A stretch of DNA of 64,000 bases from Comamonas antarctica. GTDB taxonomy: Bacteria > Pseudomonadota > Gammaproteobacteria > Burkholderiales > Burkholderiaceae_C. The position numbers and the translations under genes were made by a program. Where the stretch lies: positions 3,876,001 through 3,940,000 of the forward strand of contig NZ_CP054840.1 of the NCBI RefSeq assembly GCF_013363755.1, read 5' to 3'. Below are positions 19,019 through 31,217 of this stretch, in pieces (the first letter of the stretch is position 1; every line of letters begins with the position of its first letter). The notes below the pieces were generated by a model. The model had not been told where the DNA came from. It saw only the letters and a program-made list of their open reading frames with translations, and made no database searches.

Positions 19019-19801
19019 ATGTCCCTTGCCCCGTGGCCCGCGCGCTGGACGCGCCTGCAACGCAGCAACGCCACGCTGGTCGCGGCGCTGCTGCTGCTGG
19101 TGCTGTTCATGGCCGCGCTGGGCTGGCTGTTTTCCTGGCTGCCCGAACCCATAGGCTCGAGTGCCCGGGCTTTTGCGCAAGGCACGCGCACCACGCTGTG
19201 GCTGACGCTGGTCAGCGGCGCGGTCGGGCTGGCGCTGGGCACGGCCACGGCGCTGGCACGCACCTCGCGCTGGGTCGTGCTGCGCTGGGCCGCGCGCTTC
19301 TATCTGTGGGTGGTCCGCGGCACGCCGCTGCTGGTGCAGATCCTGTTCGTGTATTTCGCACTGCCGGTGCTGGTGCCCAGCCTGCGGCTGCCGGAATTCA
19401 CGGCCGCCGTGGTGGCGCTGGGCCTCAACGCCGGCGCCTACAACAGCGAAGCCATCCGCGCCGGGCTGCTGGCCGTGCCGCAGGGCCAGACCGAGGCCGC
19501 GCGCGCGCTGGGCCTGGGCCGGCGCCATGTGTTTCTCGATGTGGTCATGCCGCAGGCATTCAAGATGGCGCTGCCGCCGCTGGTCAGCAACTTCGTCGCG
19601 CTGCTCAAGGATTCGTCGCTGGCCTATGCCATCGGCGTGGTCGAGCTGACCAATGTCGGCAATCGCCTGCAGGCGCAGACCTTCCAGCCGATTGCCACGC
19701 TCAGTACCGTGGCCCTGACCTATCTGCTGCTGACCACGCTCGTGACCCAGGCTACACAGGCCATCGAATACCGCTTCGACATCGAAGGCCGGGCGCAATG
19801 A
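19019..19801 (+). CDS. Polar amino acid ABC transporter, permease
   Basis: HisM/GlnP-type permease of 260 residues with about five TM helices. The polar amino acid permease signature is visible ([19 protein letters not shown]) and the EAA loop reads [23 protein letters not shown], the contact with the ATPase. One permease gene implies a homodimer. Its TGA overlaps the ATPase ATG (ATGA). Confidence 0.94.
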   Translation: MSLAPWPARWTRLQRSNATLVAALLLLVLFMAALGWLFSWLPEPIGSSARAFAQGTRTTLWLTLVSGAVGLALGTATALARTSRWVVLRWAARFYLWVVRGTPLLVQILFVYFALPVLVPSLRLPEFTAAVVALGLNAGAYNSEAIRAGLLAVPQGQTEAARALGLGRRHVFLDVVMPQAFKMALPPLVSNFVALLKDSSLAYAIGVVELTNVGNRLQAQTFQPIATLSTVALTYLLLTTLVTQATQAIEYRFDIEGRAQ

Positions 19802-20538
19802 AAGGCAGGCCCTATATCGTGGTCGACCGGGTCTGCAAGTCGTTCGGGCCGCAGCCGGTGCTGCGCGAGGTCTCGACGCAGTTTCGCACCGGCGAGGTCA
19901 GCGTGATCATCGGCGCGTCGGGCTCGGGCAAGTCCACGCTGCTGCGCGCGATCAACCGGCTCGAGCCGCATGACAGCGGCAGCATCACGATTGATGGCGT
20001 ACCCGTGGGATCCGACGAGGCCACGCTGCAACGCCAGCGCATCGCCGTCGGCATGGTGTTCCAGCAGTTCAACCTGTTTGGCCACATGACGGTGCTGGAC
20101 AACCTCACGCTCGCGCCGCGGCGCATCCACAAGACGCCGCGGGGCGAGGCCAACGTCCAGGCCATGGCGCTGCTGCGGCGCGTCGGCCTGCAGGAACACG
20201 CCGCCCGGTATCCCTGGCAGCTGTCGGGCGGGCAGCAGCAGCGCGTGGCCATCGCGCGCGCGCTGGCCATGCGCCCCCAGGTGATGCTGTTCGACGAGCC
20301 GACCTCGGCGCTTGACCCGGAAATGGTGCAGGAGGTGCTGGACGTGATGCGCGAACTCGCGCGCGCCGGCATGACCATGGTCATCGTCACCCACGAGATG
20401 GGCTTTGCGCGCGAGGTGGCCGACCGCGTGCTGTTCTTCGACCAGGGCCGCATCGCGCATGAGGCGCCGCCGGCCGAGTTCTTCGGCCAGCCGGCGAGCG
20501 AGCGCATCCGCGCCTTCATCGGCCGCATGGGCGGCTGA
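19798..20538 (+). CDS. Polar amino acid ABC transporter, ATPase
   Basis: GlnQ/HisP-type ATPase of 246 residues. Walker [11 protein letters not shown]-loop [12 protein letters not shown], signature [15 protein letters not shown], Walker [14 protein letters not shown] and H-loop VTHEM are all intact. It completes the transporter with the preceding permease, whose stop overlaps its start. It ends 13 bp before the convergent mrdA stop. Confidence 0.95.
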   Translation: MKGRPYIVVDRVCKSFGPQPVLREVSTQFRTGEVSVIIGASGSGKSTLLRAINRLEPHDSGSITIDGVPVGSDEATLQRQRIAVGMVFQQFNLFGHMTVLDNLTLAPRRIHKTPRGEANVQAMALLRRVGLQEHAARYPWQLSGGQQQRVAIARALAMRPQVMLFDEPTSALDPEMVQEVLDVMRELARAGMTMVIVTHEMGFAREVADRVLFFDQGRIAHEAPPAEFFGQPASERIRAFIGRMGG

Positions 20539-20551
20539 CGCGCCCCGGCCT

Positions 20552-22675
20552 TCAGTCCTCGGGCACCCAGGCCGCGCTGGCGGCCGCCGCTGCAGCCATT
20601 GCCGCCTGGGTCGGCGGCCGCAGCGCGGGCGTGGCGGGCTTGGCTCCGGACGCACTGTTCTTGGCGCCGGCCTCGGCGGGTGCGGCCGGCGGGTAGGGAT
20701 CAGGCAGGACCTTGCGCGGCAGGCCTTCGAGCGCGACGCTGTCGGCGGGCAGGGTGATGTCGTTGGCGCGGCGCGGCTGGCCCATGGGCGTGCGCGCCTG
20801 GCCCGAGCGCACCGAGGCCATGTCTTCTTCGCTGGGATACTGGCCCAGCAGCCAGTAGTCGAATACCCGGCGCGCGATCGGCCCGGCCGCCACCGCGCCA
20901 AAGCCGGCGTTCTCGACGATCAGCGCCAGGGCGATCGTCGGATTGTCGGCAGGCGCGTACGCCATGTAGAGCGAGTGGTCGCGCTGGTACTCGCTGAGCC
21001 GGGCGGCATTGTATTTTTCCTTCTGGCCCACGCTCACGGCCTGGGCCGTGCCGGTCTTGCCGGCCGAGGTATAGGGCGCGCCCATGAAAATGCCGCGCGC
21101 CGTGCCCTCGACCGTGACGGCCGCGACCGCGCGCCGCACCGCCGCGACGTTCTGCGGCTTGTAGCCCAGGTCGATGCCTGCGGGCTGGGGCAGCGGCTCG
21201 TAGCGCCGCGTCAGCGCGTCGACCTTGCCCAGGCCCAGGTGCGGCTGGTGCTTCACGCCATTGTTGGCCAGCGTGGCCATCGCATGCGCGAGCTGCAGCA
21301 GCGTGAAGTTGTTGTAGCCCTGGCCAATGCCCAGCGAGATGGTCTCGCCCGCATACCATTTCTTCTGCTCGGGGCGCTTGTAGGTGTTGCGCTTCCACTC
21401 CTGGCTGGGCAGCACGCCGCGGGCCTCGCCGCGCACATCGAGCCCGGTGAGCTGGCCGAAGCCCAGCGGCTTCATGAAGTCGTGCATGGTGTCGACGCCC
21501 ATGTCATTGGCCAGCTGGTAGAAGTACACGTTGCTCGACTTGACGATCGCGCGGTGCATGTCGATCGCGCCGTTGGGATGGCCGCTGCGGAAGGTGTGGC
21601 CGCCGAAGGTCCAGCTGCCGTTGTCCTGCACGATGGTGTCGGTGCGGCGCGCGCCCAGCTCGAGCGCGCCCAGCGCCATGAACGGCTTGTAGGTCGAGCC
21701 CGGCGGATAGGTGCCGCGCAGCGCACGGTTGAGCATGGGCCGGTCGATGGATTCGTTGAGCTGCGACCAGCTTTCCTGGTCGATGCCGTCGACGAACAGG
21801 TTCAGGTCGAAGGTCGGGCGGCTGACCATGGCCAGCACCTCGCCGTTGCGCGGATCGATGGCCACCAGCGCGCCGCGGCGGTTGCCATAGAGCTGCTCGA
21901 CCATGCGCTGCAGCCGGATGTCGAGCGACAGCACCAGGCTGTCGCCGGGCGTCGCGGCACGGCTGCCGAGCTTGCGCACGGCGTAGCCGCCGGCCGAGGT
22001 CTCGAGCTGCTCCCAGCCGGTGAGGCCGTGCAGGTCCTTTTCGTAGCTTTGCTCGATGCCCAGCTTGCCGATGACCTCGGTGCCGCGGTAGTTGGCTGCG
22101 TCCTCCGAGTCCTCGATCACTTCCTTCTCGCGCTGGTTGATGCGGCCGATGTAGCCGATCACATGGCTGGCGGTGTCCTCGAGCGGATAGGAGCGGAACA
22201 GCCGGGCCTTGATGTCGACACCGGGGAAGCGGTAACGCTGGGCGGCGAAATGCGCGACTTCCTCGTCGCTCAGGCGCGTGCGGATCGGCAGCGACTCGAA
22301 ATTCTTCGAGTCCTCGACCAGGCGCTTGAACTTGCGCCGGTCGCGCGGCGTGATCTCGACCAGGGTGGCGAGTTCGTCGATCGTGGCTTCGAGGTCCTTG
22401 ACCTTGGAGCGCGTGATCTCCAGCGTATAGGCCGCATAGTTGGTGGCCAGCACCACGCCATTGCGGTCGAGGATCTGGCCGCGGTTGGGCACGATGGGCA
22501 CGACCGCCGTGCGGTTGCTTTCGGCGCGCTCGGCCAGGTCTTCGTGGCGCACCACCTGCAGCACCAGCAGGCGCCAGACCAGCACGCAGAACGCCAGCAG
22601 CACCACGGCCGCGATCACCCAGACACGCAGGCGAAAGCGCGACTGTTCGGCTTCGGAGTCCAGGACTTCCATCAT
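20552..22675 (-). CDS. mrdA: Penicillin-binding protein 2 (elongasome transpeptidase)
   Basis: Class B PBP making peptidoglycan cross-links during rod elongation. Of 707 residues, one N-terminal TM (VWVIAAVVLLAFCVLVWRL) is followed by the pedestal domain and the transpeptidase domain with S327-T-Y-K330, S380-S-N382 and K540-T-G542. The C-terminus has an Ala/Pro-rich tail of about 50 residues ending WVPED. It is last of the mreB-mreC-mreD-mrdA run. The rodA gene that usually follows is not here; the next gene is convergent. Confidence 0.97.
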   Translation of the reverse strand: MMEVLDSEAEQSRFRLRVWVIAAVVLLAFCVLVWRLLVLQVVRHEDLAERAESNRTAVVPIVPNRGQILDRNGVVLATNYAAYTLEITRSKVKDLEATIDELATLVEITPRDRRKFKRLVEDSKNFESLPIRTRLSDEEVAHFAAQRYRFPGVDIKARLFRSYPLEDTASHVIGYIGRINQREKEVIEDSEDAANYRGTEVIGKLGIEQSYEKDLHGLTGWEQLETSAGGYAVRKLGSRAATPGDSLVLSLDIRLQRMVEQLYGNRRGALVAIDPRNGEVLAMVSRPTFDLNLFVDGIDQESWSQLNESIDRPMLNRALRGTYPPGSTYKPFMALGALELGARRTDTIVQDNGSWTFGGHTFRSGHPNGAIDMHRAIVKSSNVYFYQLANDMGVDTMHDFMKPLGFGQLTGLDVRGEARGVLPSQEWKRNTYKRPEQKKWYAGETISLGIGQGYNNFTLLQLAHAMATLANNGVKHQPHLGLGKVDALTRRYEPLPQPAGIDLGYKPQNVAAVRRAVAAVTVEGTARGIFMGAPYTSAGKTGTAQAVSVGQKEKYNAARLSEYQRDHSLYMAYAPADNPTIALALIVENAGFGAVAAGPIARRVFDYWLLGQYPSEEDMASVRSGQARTPMGQPRRANDITLPADSVALEGLPRKVLPDPYPPAAPAEAGAKNSASGAKPATPALRPPTQAAMAAAAAASAAWVPED

Positions 22676-22694
22676 GCGGCCACCCTCCCCCTGC

Positions 22695-23213
22695 TCACAG
22701 CGGCCGGTTTTCGTCGGCGTCGGGCGCGCGCCGCTGCGGCGCGAGCAGCAAGCCGCTGATCAAGGGCCACAGCAGCGCTTCGACCAAAGGCGCGATGGCC
22801 ATGGTCCAGCCCGGGAAGTCATCGCCGCCGATCAGGCGCACGACCAGCGCCACGGCATGCGCCAGGAAGAACAGCGGCAGCATCTGCAGCGCCTGCACCG
22901 GCAGGCTGAACCACAGCAGGCGCCGGCGCACCAGGTTGGTGCCGAACAGCAGCAGGCAGTAGACCAGCGCATGCTGGCCCAGCAGCGCGCTGTGCTGCAC
23001 ATCCATGCAGAGCCCGAAGATGAAGGCCAGGCCCATGCCCACGCGCTGCGGCTGGTGCACGCTCCAGAAGGCCAGCAGCAGCATCATCAGATCGGGCAGC
23101 CAGACCACGCGGCCCAGCGGCAGCATGTTGATGGCCAGGGCCGCAATCAGGCTGGCGCCCATGAATACCGGATTGACCGGCAGCAGCAGCGGCTGGCCGC
23201 GCGGCATGATCAT
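22695..23213 (-). CDS. mreD: Rod shape-determining protein MreD
   Basis: Inner-membrane protein of 172 residues with about five TM helices (from MGASLIAALAINM on), scaffold of the elongasome with MreC. The conserved FIFGLCMDVQHSALLGQHAL segment is typical of MreD. Its ATG overlaps the mreC stop (ATGA), so it is coupled, and mrdA follows 19 bp after its stop. Confidence 0.95.
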   Translation of the reverse strand: MIMPRGQPLLLPVNPVFMGASLIAALAINMLPLGRVVWLPDLMMLLLAFWSVHQPQRVGMGLAFIFGLCMDVQHSALLGQHALVYCLLLFGTNLVRRRLLWFSLPVQALQMLPLFFLAHAVALVVRLIGGDDFPGWTMAIAPLVEALLWPLISGLLLAPQRRAPDADENRPL

Positions 23214-24214
23214 CGCGAAGTCTCCTGGCGCGCGCGCGCCGCGGGTGCAGCAGCAGCCGCGGGTGCGGCCGCCGCAGTTGCCTTGGCCGGCGGGGCGGGC
23301 GCCTTGGCAGCAGCGGCCGCGGGGGCTTGCGCCGGCGGCGCGTCGTCCGCGGCCACCAGCGCCAGCGGCGGCAGCACCAGCACATGGCGCGCCTGCTGGA
23401 CGCGGGCCATGGGCTCGCAATAGATGCGCGAGAACGCCGAATCGGCGCGGTGTTCGACCCGCAGCACGCGCGCCACCGGAATGCCCGCAGGATAGACACC
23501 GTCGACGCCGCTGGTGGTCAGCAGGTCGCCTTCGACCACATCGGCATTGCTGGGCACGAAGCGCAGCTCGATGCTGCCGCCGCCGCCGGGCGCCGGGTCG
23601 CCATAGGCCACGCTGCGCGCGCCGGTGCGCGGATTGAAGACGGGAATGGCTTGGTCGCGGTCGATCAGCAGCGTGACTTCGGCGCGCCGCGGATAGACGC
23701 GCGTCACCTGGCCCAGCACGCCATTGGCGTCGAGCACCGGCGAGCCGAGCACGATGCCCGAGGTCTCGCCGCGGTCGATGACGACGCGGCGCGTATACGG
23801 GTCGGGCGTGTCATGGACCACTTCGGCGGCCTGGCCCGGGCTGGCGAGGTGCTCGCGCAGTGCCAGCAGGGCGCGCAGATGCAGGTTCTCGTCAAGCAGC
23901 TGCTCGGCGAGGTGCGCGCTCTGCGCGACCTGCACCAGCCGCTGGTCGGCGGCGCGCGCCTCGGCCTGGGCCTGCTCCAGCGTCTGCAGGTAGTTCATGC
24001 CTTCGTTGACCAGGGCCACGGGCTGCACCATGAGCCATTGCACTGGATACAGCACGCTGGCCACGGCCTTGCGCACGGGTTCGGTGAGCTTGAAGCGCGC
24101 GTCGGCCACCATCAGGAACAGCGCCAGCGCGCTGTAGCAGGCCAGCTGCGACAGCGCCGACGGCCCCTGGCGGAACAGCGAGGGCACGCGCCGGTCGAGG
24201 GTTCCCGCGGGCAT
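23210..24214 (-). CDS. mreC: Rod shape-determining protein MreC
   Basis: Bitopic periplasmic scaffold of the elongasome, 334 residues. An N-terminal TM (YSALALFLMVADAR) precedes a coiled coil (LQTLEQAQAEARAADQRLVQ) and the two-barrel MreC domain (VVIDRGETSGIVLGSPVLDA). The C-terminal ~55 residues are almost pure Ala, Pro, Lys and Arg, a low-complexity extension beyond the folded core. It lies between mreB and mreD. Confidence 0.95.
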   Translation of the reverse strand: MPAGTLDRRVPSLFRQGPSALSQLACYSALALFLMVADARFKLTEPVRKAVASVLYPVQWLMVQPVALVNEGMNYLQTLEQAQAEARAADQRLVQVAQSAHLAEQLLDENLHLRALLALREHLASPGQAAEVVHDTPDPYTRRVVIDRGETSGIVLGSPVLDANGVLGQVTRVYPRRAEVTLLIDRDQAIPVFNPRTGARSVAYGDPAPGGGGSIELRFVPSNADVVEGDLLTTSGVDGVYPAGIPVARVLRVEHRADSAFSRIYCEPMARVQQARHVLVLPPLALVAADDAPPAQAPAAAAAKAPAPPAKATAAAAPAAAAAPAARARQETSR

Positions 24215-24318
24215 CAGGCGTGCCCCGGCGCTGACGGCGTTGCCGCCGGCAGTCGAAAATCTTGCGCAGCCATGTGTGTCAAATCTCGCCGCCTACCGCA
24301 GTCCGTGCAGCCTGGCGC

Positions 24319-25362
<1,044 letters not shown>

Positions 25363-25578
25363 TCAACAGTCCTCTCAGGCATGGCAGGCGCGTCGGCCGG
25401 TCATCACCAGGTGTCAGGGGGGGGATGGGAGTGCAATTAGGTCCAATGCCGCAAATACCGCCTGGAAAAGATGGTAGAGCGGCAAAGCCGAGATAATACC
25501 GTATCCCCTGTGAACAACCCCTGCCGGCTTGACCCGGATCACAGCTTTACTTCTGGTTTCCTCTTTCCAAAACCCCCT

Positions 25579-25878
25579 ATGGCACTGACCTCTCACGACA
25601 TCGGGCGCATCGCCAATCTGGCGCGGCTTGAACTATCCCCCGCCGAAAGTGAGCGCATGCTTGCCCAGCTCAACGGCTTCTTCGGCATCGTCGAGAAGAT
25701 GCAGGCCGTGGATACTTCGGGCATTGCGCCGCTGTCCCATCCCGTGGCGGCCATCGAGGACGTGCAATTGCGCCTGCGTGACGACATTGCCAGCGAACCC
25801 AACAACCGCGAAGCCAACCAGCGCAACGCGCCGGCCGTCGAGCGCGGCCTGTTCCTGGTTCCCAAAGTGATTGAGTAA
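25579..25878 (+). CDS. gatC: Aspartyl/glutamyl-tRNA amidotransferase subunit C
   Basis: Small stabilising subunit of GatCAB, 99 residues, which helps turn Glu-tRNA(Gln) or Asp-tRNA(Asn) into the amidated form. The start [20 protein letters not shown] matches the family; the open frame upstream of 25579 is not conserved-looking. The end [15 protein letters not shown] is typical. gatA follows 10 bp after the stop. Confidence 0.96.
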   Translation: MALTSHDIGRIANLARLELSPAESERMLAQLNGFFGIVEKMQAVDTSGIAPLSHPVAAIEDVQLRLRDDIASEPNNREANQRNAPAVERGLFLVPKVIE

Positions 25879-25888
25879 GGCTTCCCGC

Positions 25889-27385
25889 ATGACTTCGCAT
25901 TCCACCGATCTGCACGATCTGAGCGTGACCGCGCTCGCCGAACAACTGCGCACGCGCCAGGTGTCGGCCGTTGAAACCGCCCAGCACTTCCTGGACCGCG
26001 CCAAGGCGCAGCAGAACCTGGGCGCCTATGTGGCGCTCAATGAAGAAGCCACGCTGGCCCAGGCGCGCGCCGCCGATGCGCTGCTGGCGACCGGCAACGC
26101 CGGCACGCTGACCGGCGTGCCGATTGCGCACAAGGACATCTTCGTCACGCGCGACTTCCCCACCACCGCCGGCTCGAAGATACTGGACGGCTACCTCTCG
26201 CCGTTTGACGCGACCGTGGTCACGCGCCTGGCCGAAGCCGGCGCCGTGACGCTGGGCAAGCTCAACTGCGACGAGTTCGCGATGGGTTCGGCCAACGAGA
26301 ACTCGGCCGTCGCCCCCGTGGGCTTCGACGCGCCCGCGCCGGTGCGCAACCCCTGGGACCTGTCGCGCGTGCCGGGCGGCTCGTCGGGCGGCTCGGCCGT
26401 GGCCGTGGCCGCGCGCCTCGCGCCGGCCGTGACCGGCACCGACACCGGCGGCTCGATCCGCCAGCCGGCCTCGTTTTGCGGCGTCACGGGCATCAAGCCG
26501 ACCTATGGCCGCGCCTCGCGCTACGGCATGATTGCTTTTGCATCGAGCCTGGACCAGGCCGGCCCGATGGCGCGCAGCGCCGAGGACTGCGCACTGCTGC
26601 TGAGCGCCATGTGCGGACCCGACCTCGACCGCGACTCGACCTCGCTCGACCGTCCTGTGGAAAACTTCGGCGCGACGCTGGGCAACGACATTGCCGGCCT
26701 GCGCATCGGCGTGCCCGAGGAATTCTTCGGCGACGGCCTGTCGGCCGACGTGCGCGCCGCGGTCGATGCCGCGCTGCAGGAATACGTGAAGCTGGGCGCC
26801 AAGCTGGTGCCCATCCACCTGCCGCGCACCGAGCTGTCGATTCCGGTCTATTACATCCTGGCGCCGGCCGAGGCGTCGTCCAACCTGTCGCGCTTCGACG
26901 GCGTGAAGTTCGGCCACCGCGCCAAGCACTACACCGACCTGGTCGACATGTACAAGAAGACGCGCGCCGAAGGCTTTGGCGACGAGGTCAAGCGCCGCAT
27001 CATGATCGGCGCCTATGTGCTCAGCGAAGGCTACTACGATGCCTACTACCTGCAGGCGCAGAAGATCCGCCGCATGATTGCCGACGACTTCCAGGCCGCG
27101 TTCCAGCACTGCGACGTGATCGCCGGCCCGGCCGCGCCCACGGTGGCCTGGGAACTGGGCGCCAAGAGCGACCCGCTGGCGAACTACCTCGCCGACATCT
27201 ACACGCTGCCCGCATCGCTGGCCGGCCTGCCCGGCATGAGCCTGCCCGCGGGCTTCGGCGCCGGCGGCATGCCCGTGGGCCTGCAGCTGATCGGCAACTA
27301 CTTCCGCGAAAGCCAGCTGCTGGGCGCCGCGCACCGCTTCCAGCAAGCCACCGACTTCCACCTGCGCCGCCCCCTGGCCTTGTGA
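25889..27385 (+). CDS. gatA: Aspartyl/glutamyl-tRNA amidotransferase subunit A
   Basis: Amidase subunit of GatCAB that releases ammonia from glutamine, 498 residues. The Ser-cisSer-Lys triad is present: lysine in PIAHKDIF and serines in the glycine/serine-rich loop [15 protein letters not shown] and [13 protein letters not shown]. The ATG at 25889 follows TAAGG at good spacing; a TTG at 25871 would overlap gatC but lacks a site. gatB follows 23 bp downstream. Confidence 0.97.
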   Translation: MTSHSTDLHDLSVTALAEQLRTRQVSAVETAQHFLDRAKAQQNLGAYVALNEEATLAQARAADALLATGNAGTLTGVPIAHKDIFVTRDFPTTAGSKILDGYLSPFDATVVTRLAEAGAVTLGKLNCDEFAMGSANENSAVAPVGFDAPAPVRNPWDLSRVPGGSSGGSAVAVAARLAPAVTGTDTGGSIRQPASFCGVTGIKPTYGRASRYGMIAFASSLDQAGPMARSAEDCALLLSAMCGPDLDRDSTSLDRPVENFGATLGNDIAGLRIGVPEEFFGDGLSADVRAAVDAALQEYVKLGAKLVPIHLPRTELSIPVYYILAPAEASSNLSRFDGVKFGHRAKHYTDLVDMYKKTRAEGFGDEVKRRIMIGAYVLSEGYYDAYYLQAQKIRRMIADDFQAAFQHCDVIAGPAAPTVAWELGAKSDPLANYLADIYTLPASLAGLPGMSLPAGFGAGGMPVGLQLIGNYFRESQLLGAAHRFQQATDFHLRRPLAL

Positions 27386-27408
27386 TCACGCAGGAGCACC
27401 GTTACCCC

Positions 27409-28850
<1,442 letters not shown>

Positions 28851-28869
<19 letters not shown>

Positions 28870-29005
28870 GCGTCTTCGACGCTTCCCCCTCTCATCCTTC
28901 GGTGGAGGGGGAGGCCCGCTCAGGGACGGCAGCCTCGGTGCGGGGGGCCCGCCTAGGGGCGGCCCTTCCTCGCTGCCTCCTTGCTGAGCCACGCCAGTTT
29001 CCTAG
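28851..29005 (+). repeat. Gene-end repeat (family R3), copy 2
   Basis: Homologous to 7980-8135. It begins in the last gatB codons (AAATTGAAACTCGCCCCCTG with the TGA), then GCGTCTTCGACGC hairpin, TTCCCCCTCTC, CTTCGGTGGAGGGGG, a CAGGGACGGC block, GGCGGCCCTT and GCCACGCCAGTTTCCTA. It occupies nearly the whole gap before the HPP gene. Confidence 0.8.
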
Positions 29006-29034
29006 GCCGCGAACTACGCCAAAGCTGAAACTGC

Positions 29035-30144
29035 ATGCAATCTCTCACGCGACTCCTCGGCAGCTGGGGCCCTCTGGCCCAGCGCCCTTCCGGCGGCGAA
29101 CTGCTGCACAGCTCGCTCGGCGCGGCACTGGGCCTGGCGCTGTCCGGGCTGCTGGTCTGGCTGGGCGCGGCCGACGGCCTGCTGTTCCTGTTTGCCCCGC
29201 TGGGCGCGAGCGCGGTGCTGGTGTTTGCGGTGCCCAACAGCCCGCTGGCCCAGCCCTGGCCGGCGATCATGGGCAATACGCTGTCGGCGCTCTGGGCGCT
29301 GCTGCTGCTGAGCGCCCTGCCCCATTTGCCCAGCCCCTGGCCCGAGGCGTTTGCCGTTGGCGGCGCGATTGCCGTGATGCTGCTGTGCCGCGCGCTGCAT
29401 CCGCCGGGCGGCGCGATGGCGCTGCTGGTGGCGCTGACCGCGCCGAAGCTGGTGCCGCTGGGCTGGCACCTGATTGCCACGGTGTTCCTGTTGACGCTGG
29501 CCCTGGTGCTCGCGGGCGTGTTCTACCACCGCGCGACGCGCCGCAGCTACCCGCTGCGCCATGCCGCGCCGGCCCAGGCGCGCCAGCCCAGCGCCGGCCG
29601 GCTCGCGCTGAGCAACGCGGACCTGACGGCCCTGCTCACGCGCTTCGACCAGTCCTACAACCTCAGCCCCGAAGACCTGGGCGAACTGCTCGCGGCGGCC
29701 GAGGAACAGGCCATCCAGAAGCGCTTTGCCGCGGTGACCTGCGGCGAGGTCATGTCGGCCAGGCTGCTCACGGCCACGCCCGCGGACACGCTGGAAACCG
29801 TTGCCGACCTGTTCCACCGCCATCCGGTCAAGAGCCTGCCCGTGCTGGGCGCGCAGGGCGAGCTGCGCGGCCTGCTGCTGCGCTCGGACCTGTTCGACTG
29901 GCTTTGGGAAGGCCACCGCCGCAGCCGCTGGCGCGCGCTGCTGCGCCCGCGCCTGCCGGTGACCACGGTCGAGCGGCTGATGCGCGCGCCCGAGCTGTGC
30001 GTGCAGGAAGCCACGCCGCTGGGCGAACTGCTGGGCGCGCTGGCCCAGCACACCGTGCCCTTCATTCCGGTGCTGCGCGGCACGCAGCTCGCGGGCCTGA
30101 TCACGCGCACCGATGTGATCCGCGCGCTGCTGGCGCTGCGCTAG
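29035..30144 (+). CDS. HPP family membrane protein with two CBS domains
   Basis: 369-residue protein. The first ~165 residues form an HPP domain with four or five TM helices and the eponymous HPPGG in LCRALHPPGGAMAL. Two CBS domains follow (roughly residues 230-300, CGEVMSARLLTATPADTLETVA, and 310-369, ERLMRAPELCVQEATPLGELL), suggesting control by an adenine nucleotide. Some HPP proteins transport nitrite in chloroplasts and cyanobacteria; a transport role here is an inference. Confidence 0.88.
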   Translation: MQSLTRLLGSWGPLAQRPSGGELLHSSLGAALGLALSGLLVWLGAADGLLFLFAPLGASAVLVFAVPNSPLAQPWPAIMGNTLSALWALLLLSALPHLPSPWPEAFAVGGAIAVMLLCRALHPPGGAMALLVALTAPKLVPLGWHLIATVFLLTLALVLAGVFYHRATRRSYPLRHAAPAQARQPSAGRLALSNADLTALLTRFDQSYNLSPEDLGELLAAAEEQAIQKRFAAVTCGEVMSARLLTATPADTLETVADLFHRHPVKSLPVLGAQGELRGLLLRSDLFDWLWEGHRRSRWRALLRPRLPVTTVERLMRAPELCVQEATPLGELLGALAQHTVPFIPVLRGTQLAGLITRTDVIRALLALR

Positions 30145-30155
30145 GTCGGGCCGTG

Positions 30156-30191
30156 ACGTTACCCCCGGGGTTACGTGACAAGCAGCGTAAC
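30156..30191. promoter_or_regulatory. Clustered GTTAC dyads, candidate operator
   Basis: A near-perfect dyad ACGTTACCCC / GGGGTTACGT (30156-30165 and 30167-30176, one mismatch) is followed by a second, overlapping perfect pair GTTACG (30170-30175) and CGTAAC (30186-30191). It lies 11 bp after the HPP stop and about 190 bp before the next gene. Binding protein unknown. Confidence 0.45.
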
Positions 30192-30376
30192 GTGGCCGCC
30201 CGCCCTGCTTCGAGAAAACGGTCTACATCAATGAAATCAATGACTTGGCAAACTGCTGCGGCACGGAAACGCACCTAAATCGGATGGCATGGATGTTGCG
30301 GAACTGGACGCATGCCGGAACACGGAGCTTGCGCTTCGCACTCCGTTCAGGTTCAGACACCAGGAGCACGATCTGT

Positions 30377-30661
30377 ATGTCCGCCCACTTCGACTTCATC
30401 CGCCGCACCCCACCCGACCTGTGGCCGCCCGCCATGGGCTCGGATGTCTATGAAGGCCCGGCCTTCGTGCCCGAAGCCTGCCAGGCGGGATTGCGCGAGC
30501 AGGCCATTGCCTATGCACTGAGCCGCCATGTGCCCGGCATGGCGCGGGGTTTCGTGGTGTCACTCAACCATGGCGAGTGGCATGTCAGCGGCGAACTGGC
30601 AAGCCGCATCGCGGCGCTGGTGCGCGAAGCGCTGCTGGACGAACTGGCACGCAACGACTGA
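30377..30661 (+). CDS. Hypothetical protein (94 aa)
   Basis: Small cytoplasmic protein starting MSAHFDFIRRTPPDLWPP, with no signal or TM segment. AGGAG lies 10 bases before the ATG. A mixed alpha/beta composition and a hydrophobic core GMARGFVVSLNHGEWHVSG give no family that I recognise. It follows the GTTAC dyads and precedes a second small unknown gene. Coding is supported by the ribosome-binding site and codon use only. Confidence 0.6.
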   Translation: MSAHFDFIRRTPPDLWPPAMGSDVYEGPAFVPEACQAGLREQAIAYALSRHVPGMARGFVVSLNHGEWHVSGELASRIAALVREALLDELARND

Positions 30662-30855
30662 GCGCGCGGCGCGTCCCGGCCATGCCCGGGAATTAACCTC
30701 TATGCGCTTGCGGCTTTGCGCGCCTTCAGCCCCGGCGCGGCCCAGGCCATGCCGGCGCCCCAGCCTGCCCGCAGTCACCTACACTATGCCCATGAAGCGG
30801 CCGCACGCACCAGGCCGCCACGGGTTCGATTGCGACGACAGAAAGGGACACAGCC

Positions 30856-31089
30856 ATGAGTACCACCATTGCCCAGCTCGATCTCGACAAGCTCCGCCAC
30901 ATCGTGCAGAAGTTCGATGCCTCGTCGTTCACCGCTGCGGGTATCGCCAGCGAATACAGCCAGGGCACGGCCTCCGATGAAGAGGTGGCTCAGATAGAGG
31001 AACAGCTCCAGCGCCACGCGCCGGTGCTGGGCATCCAGGCCCTGCCGGCCCAGGGCAGCGGCGCCGCCACCGTCTGGCGCACGGTCTGA
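30856..31089 (+). CDS. Hypothetical protein (77 aa)
   Basis: Small soluble protein MSTTIAQLDLDKLRHIVQKF..., with a helical first half and an acidic second helix (SDEEVAQIEEQLQRHAPVL). AAAGGG lies a few bases upstream of the ATG. No family recognised. It precedes the RelA/SpoT-domain gene by 128 bp in the same direction, but nothing in the sequence shows a functional link. Confidence 0.6.
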   Translation: MSTTIAQLDLDKLRHIVQKFDASSFTAAGIASEYSQGTASDEEVAQIEEQLQRHAPVLGIQALPAQGSGAATVWRTV

Positions 31090-31217
31090 ACACGGCCGGC
31101 GGCCGCACCCGCGCCGCCATCGCGCGGGTCTTTTCCATTGCGCTGGCGCGCGGCTGAACTTTTGCGCCTGCCGCTCAACTAACCCCTGACCTTTCACTTC
31201 CGGTTTCCTTCCTGCCC

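Noticed and set aside
30377..31089. Toxin-antitoxin pair made of the two small unknown genes
   Set aside because: They are 194 bp apart, lack known toxin or antitoxin motifs, and show no coupling.
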